Below are positions 41,666 through 50,537 of a stretch of 64,000 nucleotides of DNA, one piece after another (the first letter of the stretch is position 1; each line of letters begins with the position of its first letter). The notes beneath the pieces are model-generated. The model was not told where the DNA came from, did not search any database, and worked only from the letters and a program-made list of their open reading frames with translations. The translations under genes were made by a program, and so were the position numbers. Source of the DNA: Tenggerimyces flavus (GTDB taxonomy: Bacteria; Actinomycetota; Actinomycetes; Propionibacteriales; Actinopolymorphaceae); the NCBI RefSeq assembly GCF_016907715.1, contig NZ_JAFBCM010000001.1, positions 1,364,001-1,428,000 of the forward strand, given 5' to 3'.

Positions 41666-44437
41666 CTAGCGGCGGCGGGTGGGGAACTGGACGACCTGTT
41701 GGTAGGTCGGGCGGTTCTGCCAGGACATCTTGTCCTGCGTGATGCCGCCCATCGCGCGGTGGACGATGGTGTCGGCGCACCATTGGTTGCCGGCGGCGCA
41801 ATCGGCGTCGCCGGGGTAGACCTGGGTGGCCGGCGTGGCCGCGGCGGTCCGGAGGGTGTCAAGGAGGGCTTGACGGCACTGCGCGAGGTCGCCTCCGCCG
41901 CAGAAGGACACGGGGGCGGCGCCGGGGACGGGGTCGCCGAGGAGTTTGCGAACGTCCTTGTCGACGTAGCTCCACCAGCCGTACTGGAACGACGACCCCT
42001 TGTGCGGCGCGGCCCCATGCCGGTCGGACGGCGACTCGTCGACCTGGATCGCCCGCGTCAACTCGGTGTAGAGCTCGGTCCCGAGCGCGCCCTCGAACTC
42101 AGCCCGCACCAGAATCGGCCACCAGGCATCGAGAATCCGGATCGCCGCGGCGTGCGCGTACGTCTTGCTCCCCGCCGAAGTCTCCTTCCGCAGCGACCCC
42201 GACTGCACCCACGCCCGCAAGGCCTGCACGGTCGCGGCCAACGCGGGTTCGGTGACGGGCGCGGTGTCGATCACCCGCAGCAGCTGCGGAACGACATGTG
42301 ACGCGCGCAGATCGGCGACCGCCGCCTCGGACATCGCGCGGGTGAGCGCGGCGCGCGACACGTTGCCGGCCTGGACGAGCGCCCGCACGCGGTCGTCGAG
42401 CAGGTCGCCGCGGTGCACCGCCCCGAAGCCGAAGCTGCCAGCCGTGAACCCGGGCGCCTGCTTGTTGTTCCACGAGATCAGGTAGTCCTGGTTGATCGCC
42501 TGCGGGTGTTGGGCGAACGGCAGGTACGGCGCGGTGTTGCCGTCCGCGTTCCAGCCCTGCCATTCGTACGCTGCCCGGCCCCACGTCGGCAGGTTCGGAT
42601 CCACGGCAGCCGGCCGGAGCGGGTTGGCGCCAGAGTTGAAGTACGCGATGTCGTCGGCGTCGGCATAGAACCAGTTGAACGCGTACCCGATCTTGTCCGC
42701 CGCCCGCTGGAAGTCCGCCCCGGACCGGATCGCCGAAGGATCGTTGAACTCCTGGAAACCGAGGATCGAGTCCACCTCGTGCAGGTACGTCGACCGCAGC
42801 ACCGTGTACGCGACGAACTTGCCGCCGACCGTCGCGCGACTCTGTACGAGGCCGTACTTCGTCCGCCACATCACCAGCGTGTACGAGCCCGTCGCGGTGC
42901 CGTCGGCGACGGTTGGCTTCCAGGCGTTCTTGCGCTCGAGCCGTTCCATCGGCACGCACTCGCCGTGGAACAGGTACGAGGTCGACTGCTTCGTCGCGGG
43001 CTGCCCGCCGGGCTCGCACAGCTCGACGGCGTACGTGTCGGTGATGTCCTGCCCGGCGGACGTGGCGCTCCACGAGTAGTCGACGCCGCGGCCGAGCTGG
43101 ACGTACATGCTCACGCCGGCGAACGCGACCCCGCGTGCTCGCAGGCCGGGGCCGTTGAGCTCCTGCAACATCAACAGCTGCGGGGCGAAGTAGCCGGTCT
43201 GCGGTCCCCAGACGGCGACCGGGTTGCCGGTGTCGGTGTGCTCGCCGGAGACGGCGAGGGCGTTGGACATGCCGTGCGTCTTGCTCAGCAGGTTCCTCGG
43301 CAGGACGCCGTCATCGAAGATTCCCTTGAGGGGTTGGAGATTCTTGGGAACGTTCCGCGTCGCCGCGAGGCCCTTGCCGCCCACCTCGTCGTACACCAGT
43401 CGCTCCGGCGTCACGCTGCCCTCGTCGGGCATCGCGACGCCCTGCGGCTGCGCGGGGCTGGCTCCGTAAGGGAACGGCTGGTGCGCGGTGGTGACGGCTT
43501 CGGGGTCGTTCTGCATGCGGAACGACTGCCACACCTGGTCGCCGACGGCGGGACCGTAGCGGTTCTGGGCGGCGAGTTTCACCAACGCTGATTGGACTTC
43601 TCCGCCACCACCGGCGCCGAACAGGCCGCCGACGACCGAGGCGATCGCGACCATGTCGGTGGGCTGGAACGGCTTGATGTCGTTCCAGTTCGTGATCGCG
43701 TCGGCGTGGCCGGTGAGGACGTACTCGCCGGGGAACGTGCGGGTGTTGACCGACCTGGTGAGGTACGCGTTGATGCCGTCCACGTAGTCGCGTACGTCCT
43801 GGAGAGCTTGGACGCCGCGCGGTCCACTCTGCGCGATGTTGTCGATCTGGCGTTGCAGATCTTCTTCTGTGTAAGGGATCTGGGTGTAGAAGCCCTGCTC
43901 GAGCTGCCGGTTGCCTGGCGCACCGCCGGCGAACCCGCTGAGCTGGCCGCGGCCGAGATGCCGGAACAGGTCCATCAACCAGAGCCGATCCTGCGCCGCG
44001 GCGTACCCCGCGCCGAACTCGGTGCCCGAACGGGTGGTGCCGGTGATGTGCGGCATGCCGATCTTCTTGTCGCGCACGATGGTGACGTCCGCACGGGGCT
44101 TGATGGTGCTCTCGATCTGGTTCGCGGGGACGCCGAAGTCGGCGTTGTTGAAGAACGTGCCGAGCTGGGCGTTGGTGAGGCCTTGGTAGCCGGTGGCGAG
44201 CTGGTCGTACGGCTTCAGCTGATCGGCCGCGTGCCGCGGGCGGGTGCCGAGAAGCTGGTGGGCGAGGATGTCGGTCAGCGTCGCGTTGCCGTTGTTGCCC
44301 GGCGGAAGGATGTCGTGGCACTGGCCGACGCAGTAGTCGTCGGGCTCGGCCGCCGCGGCCTTCTCGGCCGGCTGAAGCCCGACCAGCCCCGTAGCGGTGA
44401 CAGCGGCGATGGCAAGCAGGCCGATCACAGCGCGCAT
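41666..44437 (-). CDS. Secreted penicillin acylase-family N-terminal nucleophile hydrolase
   Basis: A 923-residue precursor. A signal peptide of about 30 residues ends at AAAAEPDD. The alpha-subunit part includes KIGMPHITGTTRSGTEFGAGYAAAQDRLWLMDLFRH. The nucleophile Ser391 begins the beta subunit in KTHGMSNALAVSGEHT; self-cleavage before this Ser, with removal of a spacer, would give the active heterodimer. The oxyanion and Asn regions (DYSWSATSAGQDITDTY) are present. Family members hydrolyse amides such as acyl-homoserine lactones, beta-lactam side chains or lipopeptide acyl chains. ATG 44437 was chosen because it starts the signal peptide. Confidence 0.9.
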   Translation of the reverse strand: MRAVIGLLAIAAVTATGLVGLQPAEKAAAAEPDDYCVGQCHDILPPGNNGNATLTDILAHQLLGTRPRHAADQLKPYDQLATGYQGLTNAQLGTFFNNADFGVPANQIESTIKPRADVTIVRDKKIGMPHITGTTRSGTEFGAGYAAAQDRLWLMDLFRHLGRGQLSGFAGGAPGNRQLEQGFYTQIPYTEEDLQRQIDNIAQSGPRGVQALQDVRDYVDGINAYLTRSVNTRTFPGEYVLTGHADAITNWNDIKPFQPTDMVAIASVVGGLFGAGGGGEVQSALVKLAAQNRYGPAVGDQVWQSFRMQNDPEAVTTAHQPFPYGASPAQPQGVAMPDEGSVTPERLVYDEVGGKGLAATRNVPKNLQPLKGIFDDGVLPRNLLSKTHGMSNALAVSGEHTDTGNPVAVWGPQTGYFAPQLLMLQELNGPGLRARGVAFAGVSMYVQLGRGVDYSWSATSAGQDITDTYAVELCEPGGQPATKQSTSYLFHGECVPMERLERKNAWKPTVADGTATGSYTLVMWRTKYGLVQSRATVGGKFVAYTVLRSTYLHEVDSILGFQEFNDPSAIRSGADFQRAADKIGYAFNWFYADADDIAYFNSGANPLRPAAVDPNLPTWGRAAYEWQGWNADGNTAPYLPFAQHPQAINQDYLISWNNKQAPGFTAGSFGFGAVHRGDLLDDRVRALVQAGNVSRAALTRAMSEAAVADLRASHVVPQLLRVIDTAPVTEPALAATVQALRAWVQSGSLRKETSAGSKTYAHAAAIRILDAWWPILVRAEFEGALGTELYTELTRAIQVDESPSDRHGAAPHKGSSFQYGWWSYVDKDVRKLLGDPVPGAAPVSFCGGGDLAQCRQALLDTLRTAAATPATQVYPGDADCAAGNQWCADTIVHRAMGGITQDKMSWQNRPTYQQVVQFPTRRR

Positions 44438-44755
44438 GCGCGTCACTCCTCTGCGACACGGTCGACGTGCCCGGCACGTTACCCGCAGGTAGATGACCAA
44501 CGGAAGAGCGGCATGCCCACCCAGCACCACGCCCCCAACCGGGGGAGTTGTTGGACAGATCTCGGCCTAGATGCCGAGATCTGTCCAACAAGTGCGCGGT
44601 GAGCTGCGCGCGATCGCCACCCCGCGGCGCGGGCGGCGGGGTGCATGTCGGTCCTGTTGCGTGCCTTGACAGACCCCCAGCCAGCCGCCACGCTGCAAAT
44701 GGCCTGGTTCTGTACCAATGGCTGAGGGCCCCATGACCCGCGGACGGAGGCATCC
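44438..44755. promoter_or_regulatory. Divergent intergenic region with a long perfect inverted repeat
   Basis: The gap separates the acylase and the amine-catabolism operon, both starting away from it. Besides the 19-bp inverted repeat at 44548-44591 it must contain both promoters. Near the operon a direct pair AATGGC (44698 and 44718) flanks the likely promoter. No gene or small RNA is evident. Confidence 0.5.
44548..44591. repeat. Perfect 19-bp inverted repeat with 6-base loop
   Basis: The arm TTGTTGGACAGATCTCGGC (44548-44566) and its exact complement (44573-44591) surround CTAGAT. No T-tract follows, and both neighbours are transcribed away from it, so it is not a terminator for them. A very large operator, a cruciform-forming site or the remnant of a mobile element are the options. 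Confidence 0.75.
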
Positions 44756-46303
44756 GTGACTGTCGAAGAGCCGGTGGCCGGGGACACGACGAAGCGCAAT
44801 CTCACCGATGACGAGCGAAGGCTGCACGAGCTGGGCTATGCCCAGGAGCTGGCCCGCGTCATGTCCGGTTTCTCCAACTTCGCCGTCTCGTTCACGATCA
44901 TCTCGATCCTGTCGGGCTGCCTGACGCTCTACCTGTTCGGCATGAACACCGGCGGGCCGGTCATGATCATCTGGGGCTGGCCGATCGTCGGCATCATGAC
45001 GCTGTTCGTCGGCCTCGCGATGGCCGAGGTCTGCTCGAGCTTCCCGACCGCCGGCGGGCTCTACTACTGGTCCGCCAAGCTGGCCAAGCGCAACCAAGCC
45101 GCGTGGTCGTGGTTCACCGGCTGGTTCAACTTCCTCGGCCAGGTCGCCGTCACCGCGGGTATCGACTTCGGGCTCGCATTCTTCCTGAACGCGTTCCTCA
45201 ACCTGCAGTTCGGCTTCGACACCACACCGCGCAACACGATCCTGCTGTTCGGCATCGTGCTGATCCTTCACGGCCTGCTCAACACCTACGGCGTCAACCT
45301 GGTCTCGCTGCTCTGCCGGGTCAGCGTCTGGTGGCACGTCGCCGGCGTGCTGATCATCGTCGGAGTGCTCGCGATCGTCCCCGACAACCACCAGTCCGCC
45401 AGCTTCGTGTTCGGCGAGTTCGTCAACAACACCGGCTGGTCGTCGGCGTTCTACGTTGCCCTGTTGGGACTTCTGCTCGCGCAGTACACGTTCACCGGGT
45501 ACGACGCCTCAGCCCACATGACTGAGGAGACCAACGACGCCGCGCGCACCGGACCGCGCGGCATCGTGATGTCGATCGTCGTCTCGCTGGCCGCCGGCTG
45601 GATCCTGCTGATCGGCGTCACGTTCGCGATCCAGAGCTACGAAGGCGCGAGAACGAGCGAGACCGGCGTCCCGCCAGCACAGATCTTCATCGACGCGGTC
45701 GGCATGACCGGCGGCAAGATGCTGCTGCTCATCGTCATCGGCGCGCAGTTCTTCTGCGGCATGTCCTCCGTCACCGCGAACTCGCGCATGATCTACGCCT
45801 TCTCCCGCGACGGCGCGCTCCCGGCGTCGGCCTTCTGGCACCGGATCAACCCGCGTACCCGCACCCCCACGCGAGCCGTCTGGCTGGCGGCGGGTGGCGC
45901 GTTCGTGCTCGGTCTGCCGTACCTGTGGAACGCGACGGCGTACGCGGCCGTCACCTCGATCGCGGTCATCGGCCTGTACATCGCGTACGTGCTGCCCACC
46001 CTGCTGAGGCTCCTGCAGGGCGAAGCGTTCGTCCGCGGCCCGTGGCACCTCGGCCGCTGGAGCCGTCCGATCGGCATCATCGCGGTCGTCTGGGTCGGGT
46101 TCATCACCGTGCTGTTCATGCTCCCGCAGGTCAGCCCGATCTCCGCGGCGACGTTCAACTACACACCGGTTGCGGTCCTCGTCGTGCTCGGCTTTGCTGG
46201 CATCTGGTGGCTGGTGTCCGCGCGGCACTGGTTCAAGGGCCCGAAGGTGCAGGGCTCGGCCGAGGAGCTGGCGGCGATCGAACGGGAGCTGGGATCGGTG
46301 TGA
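44756..46303 (+). CDS. APC-family amino acid/amine permease
   Basis: A 515-residue membrane protein with about 12 helices. It starts at GTG 44756 with GGACGGAGG seven to nine bases before. The first helix region (LARVMSGFSNFAVSFTIISILSGCLTLY) and FPTAGGLYYWSAKLAKRNQAAWSWFTGWFNFLGQ are typical of the APC branch importing GABA, choline or ethanolamine (BAT1/GabP-like). It is the first gene of a five-gene unit whose enzymes work on gamma-glutamylated amines, so an amine or amino alcohol is the probable cargo. Its stop overlaps the next GTG by four bases. Confidence 0.9.
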   Translation: MTVEEPVAGDTTKRNLTDDERRLHELGYAQELARVMSGFSNFAVSFTIISILSGCLTLYLFGMNTGGPVMIIWGWPIVGIMTLFVGLAMAEVCSSFPTAGGLYYWSAKLAKRNQAAWSWFTGWFNFLGQVAVTAGIDFGLAFFLNAFLNLQFGFDTTPRNTILLFGIVLILHGLLNTYGVNLVSLLCRVSVWWHVAGVLIIVGVLAIVPDNHQSASFVFGEFVNNTGWSSAFYVALLGLLLAQYTFTGYDASAHMTEETNDAARTGPRGIVMSIVVSLAAGWILLIGVTFAIQSYEGARTSETGVPPAQIFIDAVGMTGGKMLLLIVIGAQFFCGMSSVTANSRMIYAFSRDGALPASAFWHRINPRTRTPTRAVWLAAGGAFVLGLPYLWNATAYAAVTSIAVIGLYIAYVLPTLLRLLQGEAFVRGPWHLGRWSRPIGIIAVVWVGFITVLFMLPQVSPISAATFNYTPVAVLVVLGFAGIWWLVSARHWFKGPKVQGSAEELAAIERELGSV

Positions 46304-47646
46304 TCGGAGAAGACGAACTGCGGGCCGCGGTCGAGCGCGGCGAGGTCGACACCGTCGTCATCGCGCTCACCGACATGCAGGGACGCCTGCAGGGCAAGCG
46401 GTGCTCGGGGCGCTACTTCGTCGAACAGGTCCTGGCGCACGGTGCCGAGGCCTGCAACTACCTGCTCGCGGTCGACGTCGACATGAACACCGTCGACGGG
46501 TACGCGATGTCGTCCTGGGAGTCGGGGTACGGCGACTTCGTTCTCACGCCGGACCTGCGCACGCTGCGCTGGCTGCCGTGGCATCCGGGCACCGCGCTCG
46601 TTCTCGCCGACCTGTCCTGGGAGGGCGGCGAGCCGGTCGTCGCGTCGCCGCGGCAGATCCTGCGCCAGCAGCTCGCCCGCCTCGCCGAGCACGGGTACGA
46701 GGCGTACGCCGGCACCGAGCTCGAGTTCATGGTCTTCCGCGACTCCTATGAGGCGGCGTTCCGGAACGGCTATGCCACCCTCGAGCCCGCGAACCAGTAC
46801 AACGTCGACTACTCCCTCGTCGGCACCGGGCGGATCGAGCCACTGCTGCGGCGGATCCGCAACGAGATGGTCGGCGCGGGCCTGTACGTCGAGTCGGCCA
46901 AGGGCGAGTGCAACCTCGGCCAGCACGAGATCGCCTTCCTGTACGACCATGCGCTGACGACGTGCGACAACCACTCGATCTACAAGACCGGTGCGAAGGA
47001 GATCGCCGCGCAGGAGGGCACGAGCCTCACGTTCATGGCGAAGTACGACGAACGCGAGGGCAACTCCTGCCACATCCACCTCAGCCTGCGCTCTCCGTCC
47101 GGTGAACCCGTCCTTGCGGGCAAGGGAAATCACGGCTTCTCGCCGTTGATGGAGCACTACCTCGCGGGCCAGCTCGCCTGCCTGCGCGAGCTGACGCTTC
47201 TCTTCGCGCCGAACATCAACTCCTACAAACGCTTCGTCAAAGGCTCGTTCGCGCCGACCGCCGTCGCGTGGGGCGTGGACAACCGCACCTGCGCGATGCG
47301 CGTCGTCGGGCACGGATCGTCTTTGCGGGTGGAGAACCGGGTGCCTGGAGGCGATGTCAACCCGTACTTGGCAGTGGCCGGGATGGTCGCCGCCGGCCTG
47401 TACGGCATCGAGAACGAGCTGCCGCTGGAGGACGCGTTCGTCGGCAACGCCTACGCGTCCGGCCGCGACACGGTGCCGACGACGTTGCGTGCCGCCGCGG
47501 AGCTGTTCGCGGAGAGCAGCGTCGCGAAGGCGGCGTTCGGCGACGAGGTCGTGGCGCACTACCTCAACGCCGCGCGGGTCGAGGTCGAGGCGTACGACGC
47601 CGCGGTGACGGACTGGGAGAGGCGCCGCGGGTTCGAGCGGCTCTGA
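46300..47646 (+). CDS. Glutamine synthetase-like gamma-glutamyl amine ligase (GlnA3/GlnA4/PuuA type)
   Basis: A 448-residue ATP-dependent ligase of the type I glutamine synthetase fold. Metal and substrate motifs are YAGTELEFMVF, CNLGQHEIAF and NSCHIHLSLR; the C-terminal domain has RVENRVPGGDVNPYLAVAG. The short N-terminal domain (ALTDMQGRLQGKRCSGRYF) and the lack of an adenylylation-site Tyr loop place it in the group that joins glutamate to amines such as putrescine or ethanolamine, not ammonia. It begins at GTG 46300, overlapping the permease gene. The hydrolase and dehydrogenases downstream complete a gamma-glutamylation pathway. Confidence 0.9.
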   Translation: MIGEDELRAAVERGEVDTVVIALTDMQGRLQGKRCSGRYFVEQVLAHGAEACNYLLAVDVDMNTVDGYAMSSWESGYGDFVLTPDLRTLRWLPWHPGTALVLADLSWEGGEPVVASPRQILRQQLARLAEHGYEAYAGTELEFMVFRDSYEAAFRNGYATLEPANQYNVDYSLVGTGRIEPLLRRIRNEMVGAGLYVESAKGECNLGQHEIAFLYDHALTTCDNHSIYKTGAKEIAAQEGTSLTFMAKYDEREGNSCHIHLSLRSPSGEPVLAGKGNHGFSPLMEHYLAGQLACLRELTLLFAPNINSYKRFVKGSFAPTAVAWGVDNRTCAMRVVGHGSSLRVENRVPGGDVNPYLAVAGMVAAGLYGIENELPLEDAFVGNAYASGRDTVPTTLRAAAELFAESSVAKAAFGDEVVAHYLNAARVEVEAYDAAVTDWERRRGFERL

Positions 47647-47673
47647 GACACTTTCGTGAACGTACAAAGGGGA

Positions 47674-48375
47674 ATGATGGCGCCCATCATCGGGGTGACG
47701 ACGCTCGTCGACCAGGTCAAGTGGGGGGTGTGGGACCGCAGGGTCGCGCTGCTCACGATGACCTACATCAACGCGATCTCGCGCTCGGGCGGGGTGCCGG
47801 TGCTGTTGCCGCCGAACGAGTTCGGCGCTGCCGAGGTGGTGGAACGGCTCGACGGGCTGATCCTTTCCGGTGGCGCGGACATCGACCCGGCGCGGTTCGG
47901 GCAGGAGCCGCACGAGAAGACGGTGATCGTGGCGGACCGCGACGCGTGGGAGTTCGCCGTTCTTTCGGCCGCGATCGAACGGGACCTGCCCGTTCTCGCG
48001 ATCTGCCGCGGCATCCAGGTGCTGAACGTGTTGGCCGGTGGCACGTTGCACCAGCACCTGCCGGACGCGATCGGGCACACCGACCACCTGCGGCAGGCCG
48101 GCACGTTCGGGCCGATGACGGTGAAGCTGGAGAGGGGCTGCCGGCTCGAGCGACTGCTGGGCGACCGCGTGACCGTGCCCTGTCACCACCATCAGGCGAT
48201 CGACGAGCTCGGGCCTGGCCTGCGTGCGGTGGGGTGGGCGGACGACGGCGTTGTGGAGGCCGCGGAGCTGACCGATCGCCGGTTCGTCGTCGGTGTGCAG
48301 TGGCATCCCGAGCAGGACCAGGACGACCGCACGTTGTTCGAGGCCCTGGTCGCCGAGGCGGCGCGGACGCGATGA
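47674..48375 (+). CDS. Gamma-glutamyl hydrolase, class I glutamine amidotransferase (PuuD-like)
   Basis: A 233-residue peptidase C26 protein. The nucleophile Cys111 is in LAICRGIQVLNVLAGGTLHQ, the His-Glu pair in VGVQWHPEQDQDD. The GVTT start and SGGADIDPARFG segment are the PuuD hallmarks. It would release glutamate from the oxidised gamma-glutamyl intermediate made by the neighbouring dehydrogenases. The start is one of two adjacent ATGs (47674, 47677) behind AAAGGGGA; a GTG at 47656 has no ribosome site. The stop overlaps the ATG of the aldehyde dehydrogenase gene. Confidence 0.9.
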   Translation: MMAPIIGVTTLVDQVKWGVWDRRVALLTMTYINAISRSGGVPVLLPPNEFGAAEVVERLDGLILSGGADIDPARFGQEPHEKTVIVADRDAWEFAVLSAAIERDLPVLAICRGIQVLNVLAGGTLHQHLPDAIGHTDHLRQAGTFGPMTVKLERGCRLERLLGDRVTVPCHHHQAIDELGPGLRAVGWADDGVVEAAELTDRRFVVGVQWHPEQDQDDRTLFEALVAEAARTR

Positions 48376-49730
48376 AGCACGACGTCGTCAACCCCGCGAC
48401 CGAGGAAGTCGTTGCTACCGTCGAGCTGACTACGGCCGAGCAGGCCGACGAGGCGATCTCTCGTGCGGCTGCGGCGTACCCTTCCTGGCGCGCGGTGGCG
48501 CCGGGTGATCGGGCTCGGCTGCTGCACCGGTTCGCGAACGTGGTCGAGTCTCACCTCGAGGAGCTCGCACTGCTCGAGGTCGCGAACTCGGGGCACACGA
48601 TCTCCAACGCTCGTTGGGAAGCCGGGAACGTGCGCGACGTCCTCCGCTTCTACGCGGGGGCGCCGGAGCGGTTGCACGGCAAGCAGATTCCCGTCGCCGG
48701 AGGCGTGGACCTCACGTTCAAGGAACCGCTCGGCGTCGTCGCCGTCATCGTGCCCTGGAACTTCCCAATGCCCATTGCTGGTTGGGGATTCGCGCCGGCG
48801 CTCGCCGCCGGCAACACCGTCGTGCTCAAGCCGGCCGAGCTCACGCCGCTGACTGCTCTTCGGCTGGCCGAGCTCGCTCTCGAGGCCGGCCTACCCGAGG
48901 GTGTCTTCACGGTGGTTGCGGGCAAGGGCAGTGTGGTCGGCGAACGGTTCGTCGCCCACGAGCAGGTGCGCAAGATCTGCTTCACCGGCTCGACCGAGGT
49001 GGGCACGCGGATCATGAAGGGCGCGGCCGACCAGGTCAAACGCATCACGCTCGAGCTGGGCGGCAAGAGCGCGAACGTGATCTTCGCCGACGCCGACGTG
49101 GAACGCGCCGCCGCGCAGGCGCCGTACGGCGTGTTCGACAACGCCGGTCAGGACTGCTGCGCGCGGTCGCGGATTCTCGTACAGGAAGGCATTCTGGACA
49201 GCTTTCTCGAAAGCTTTCAGGATGCGGTCGCGGCGGTCCGGGTCGAGGACCCGGCGCTGGAGAGCGCCGAGATGGGTCCGTTGATCTCCGCCGAGCAGCG
49301 CGACCGGGTGGCGAGCTACGTCGACGGGGACCGCGTCGCGTTCCGCGGGAATTGCCCTACAGGTAAGGGGTTCTGGTATCCGCCGACCGTGCTGCTCGCC
49401 GAGACCGGGCAGGAACCGAGTTGGCGCGAGGAGATCTTCGGCCCGGTCGTCTCCGTCCTCCCGTTCACCGACGAGGCCGACGCGATCGCGAAGGCGAACG
49501 ACACCGAGTTCGGGCTGTCCGGCTCGATCTGGACCCGCGACGTCGGCCGGGCGCTCCGGGTGGCAAGGGGAATCGAGTCCGGCAACCTGTCGGTGAACTC
49601 GCACTCGTCGGTGCGGTACTGGACACCGTTCGGCGGGTTCAAGCGCTCCGGCCTCGGCCGCGAGCTCGGTCCGGACGCGCTGGACGCGTTCACCGAGGTC
49701 AAGAACGTCTTCATCGCAACGGAGGAATGA
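48372..49730 (+). CDS. NAD-dependent aldehyde dehydrogenase
   Basis: A 452-residue enzyme, some 20-40 residues shorter than usual ALDHs because of a brief N-terminus and a shortened segment around YVDGDRVAFRGNCPTG. Essential elements are intact: the oxyanion region VPWNFPMP, the general-base Glu in TLELGGKSANVIF, the catalytic Cys in NAGQDCCARSR, and the EEIFGPVVSV motif. In the operon it should oxidise the gamma-glutamyl amino aldehyde to its acid, as PuuC does. It overlaps the hydrolase gene by four bases and is four bases from the SDR start. Confidence 0.92.
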   Translation: MKHDVVNPATEEVVATVELTTAEQADEAISRAAAAYPSWRAVAPGDRARLLHRFANVVESHLEELALLEVANSGHTISNARWEAGNVRDVLRFYAGAPERLHGKQIPVAGGVDLTFKEPLGVVAVIVPWNFPMPIAGWGFAPALAAGNTVVLKPAELTPLTALRLAELALEAGLPEGVFTVVAGKGSVVGERFVAHEQVRKICFTGSTEVGTRIMKGAADQVKRITLELGGKSANVIFADADVERAAAQAPYGVFDNAGQDCCARSRILVQEGILDSFLESFQDAVAAVRVEDPALESAEMGPLISAEQRDRVASYVDGDRVAFRGNCPTGKGFWYPPTVLLAETGQEPSWREEIFGPVVSVLPFTDEADAIAKANDTEFGLSGSIWTRDVGRALRVARGIESGNLSVNSHSSVRYWTPFGGFKRSGLGRELGPDALDAFTEVKNVFIATEE

Positions 49731-49734
49731 GCCA

Positions 49735-50502
49735 GTGGAACGCCTGCGGGATCGGGTCGCGATCGTGACGGGAGCGGGCAGCGGGATCGGGCTCGCGACC
49801 GTACGCCGGTTCGCGTTGGAGGGCGCGCGGGTCGTCTGCGTCGACATCGACGAGGTCGCCGGCAAGGCCGCGGCCGACGAGGTCGGCGGGCTGTTCGTGC
49901 GTGCGGACGTGACGAGCGCCGACGACGTTCAGGGGATGTACGAGACGGCGTCGCGTGAGTACGGGCGGATCGACATCGCGTTCAACAACGCCGGCATCTC
50001 GCCGCCGGACGACGACTCGATCCTGACGACCGACCTCGACGCGTGGCGGCGGGTGCAGGAGGTCAACCTCACCTCGGTCTATCTGTGCTGCAAGTCCGTG
50101 ATCCCGTACATGCAGAAGCAGGGGCGCGGGTCGATCATCAACACGGCGTCGTTCGTGGCGGTGCTGGGGGCGGCGACGTCGCAGATCTCGTACACGGCGT
50201 CGAAGGGCGCGGTGCTGGCGATGTCGCGCGAGCTGGGCGTGCAGTTCGCGCGGGAGGGGATCCGCGTGAACGCGCTGTGCCCGGGGCCTGTCAACACGCC
50301 CTTGCTGCAGGAGTTGTTCGCGAAGGATCCGGAGCGGGCGGCGCGGCGGCTGGTGCACATCCCGATGGGGCGGTTCGCCGAGGCCACGGAGATCGCCGGG
50401 GCGGTGGCGTTCCTGGCGAGCGACGACTCGTCGTTCATCACCGCGAGCACGTTCCTCGTCGATGGCGGGATCTCGAGCGCGTACGTCACGCCGCTCGATT
50501 GA
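49735..50502 (+). CDS. Short-chain dehydrogenase (3-oxoacyl-ACP reductase-like)
   Basis: A 255-residue classical SDR. The cofactor motif is VTGAGSGIGLATV with an Asp after strand 2 (VVCVDIDEVAG), which favours NAD. The NNAG loop (FNNAGISPPDD) and the catalytic Ser-Tyr-Lys (SYTASKGAVLAMS) are complete. GTG 49735 follows GGAGGA by eight bases. It is the last gene of the operon, where putrescine pathways would have a flavin amine oxidase. An alcohol-oxidising step fits better with gamma-glutamyl-ethanolamide as intermediate. Confidence 0.9.
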   Translation: MERLRDRVAIVTGAGSGIGLATVRRFALEGARVVCVDIDEVAGKAAADEVGGLFVRADVTSADDVQGMYETASREYGRIDIAFNNAGISPPDDDSILTTDLDAWRRVQEVNLTSVYLCCKSVIPYMQKQGRGSIINTASFVAVLGAATSQISYTASKGAVLAMSRELGVQFAREGIRVNALCPGPVNTPLLQELFAKDPERAARRLVHIPMGRFAEATEIAGAVAFLASDDSSFITASTFLVDGGISSAYVTPLD

Positions 50503-50537
50503 CCTCAACGGCGGTTGAGGTCCTAGCGTCTTGGGCT

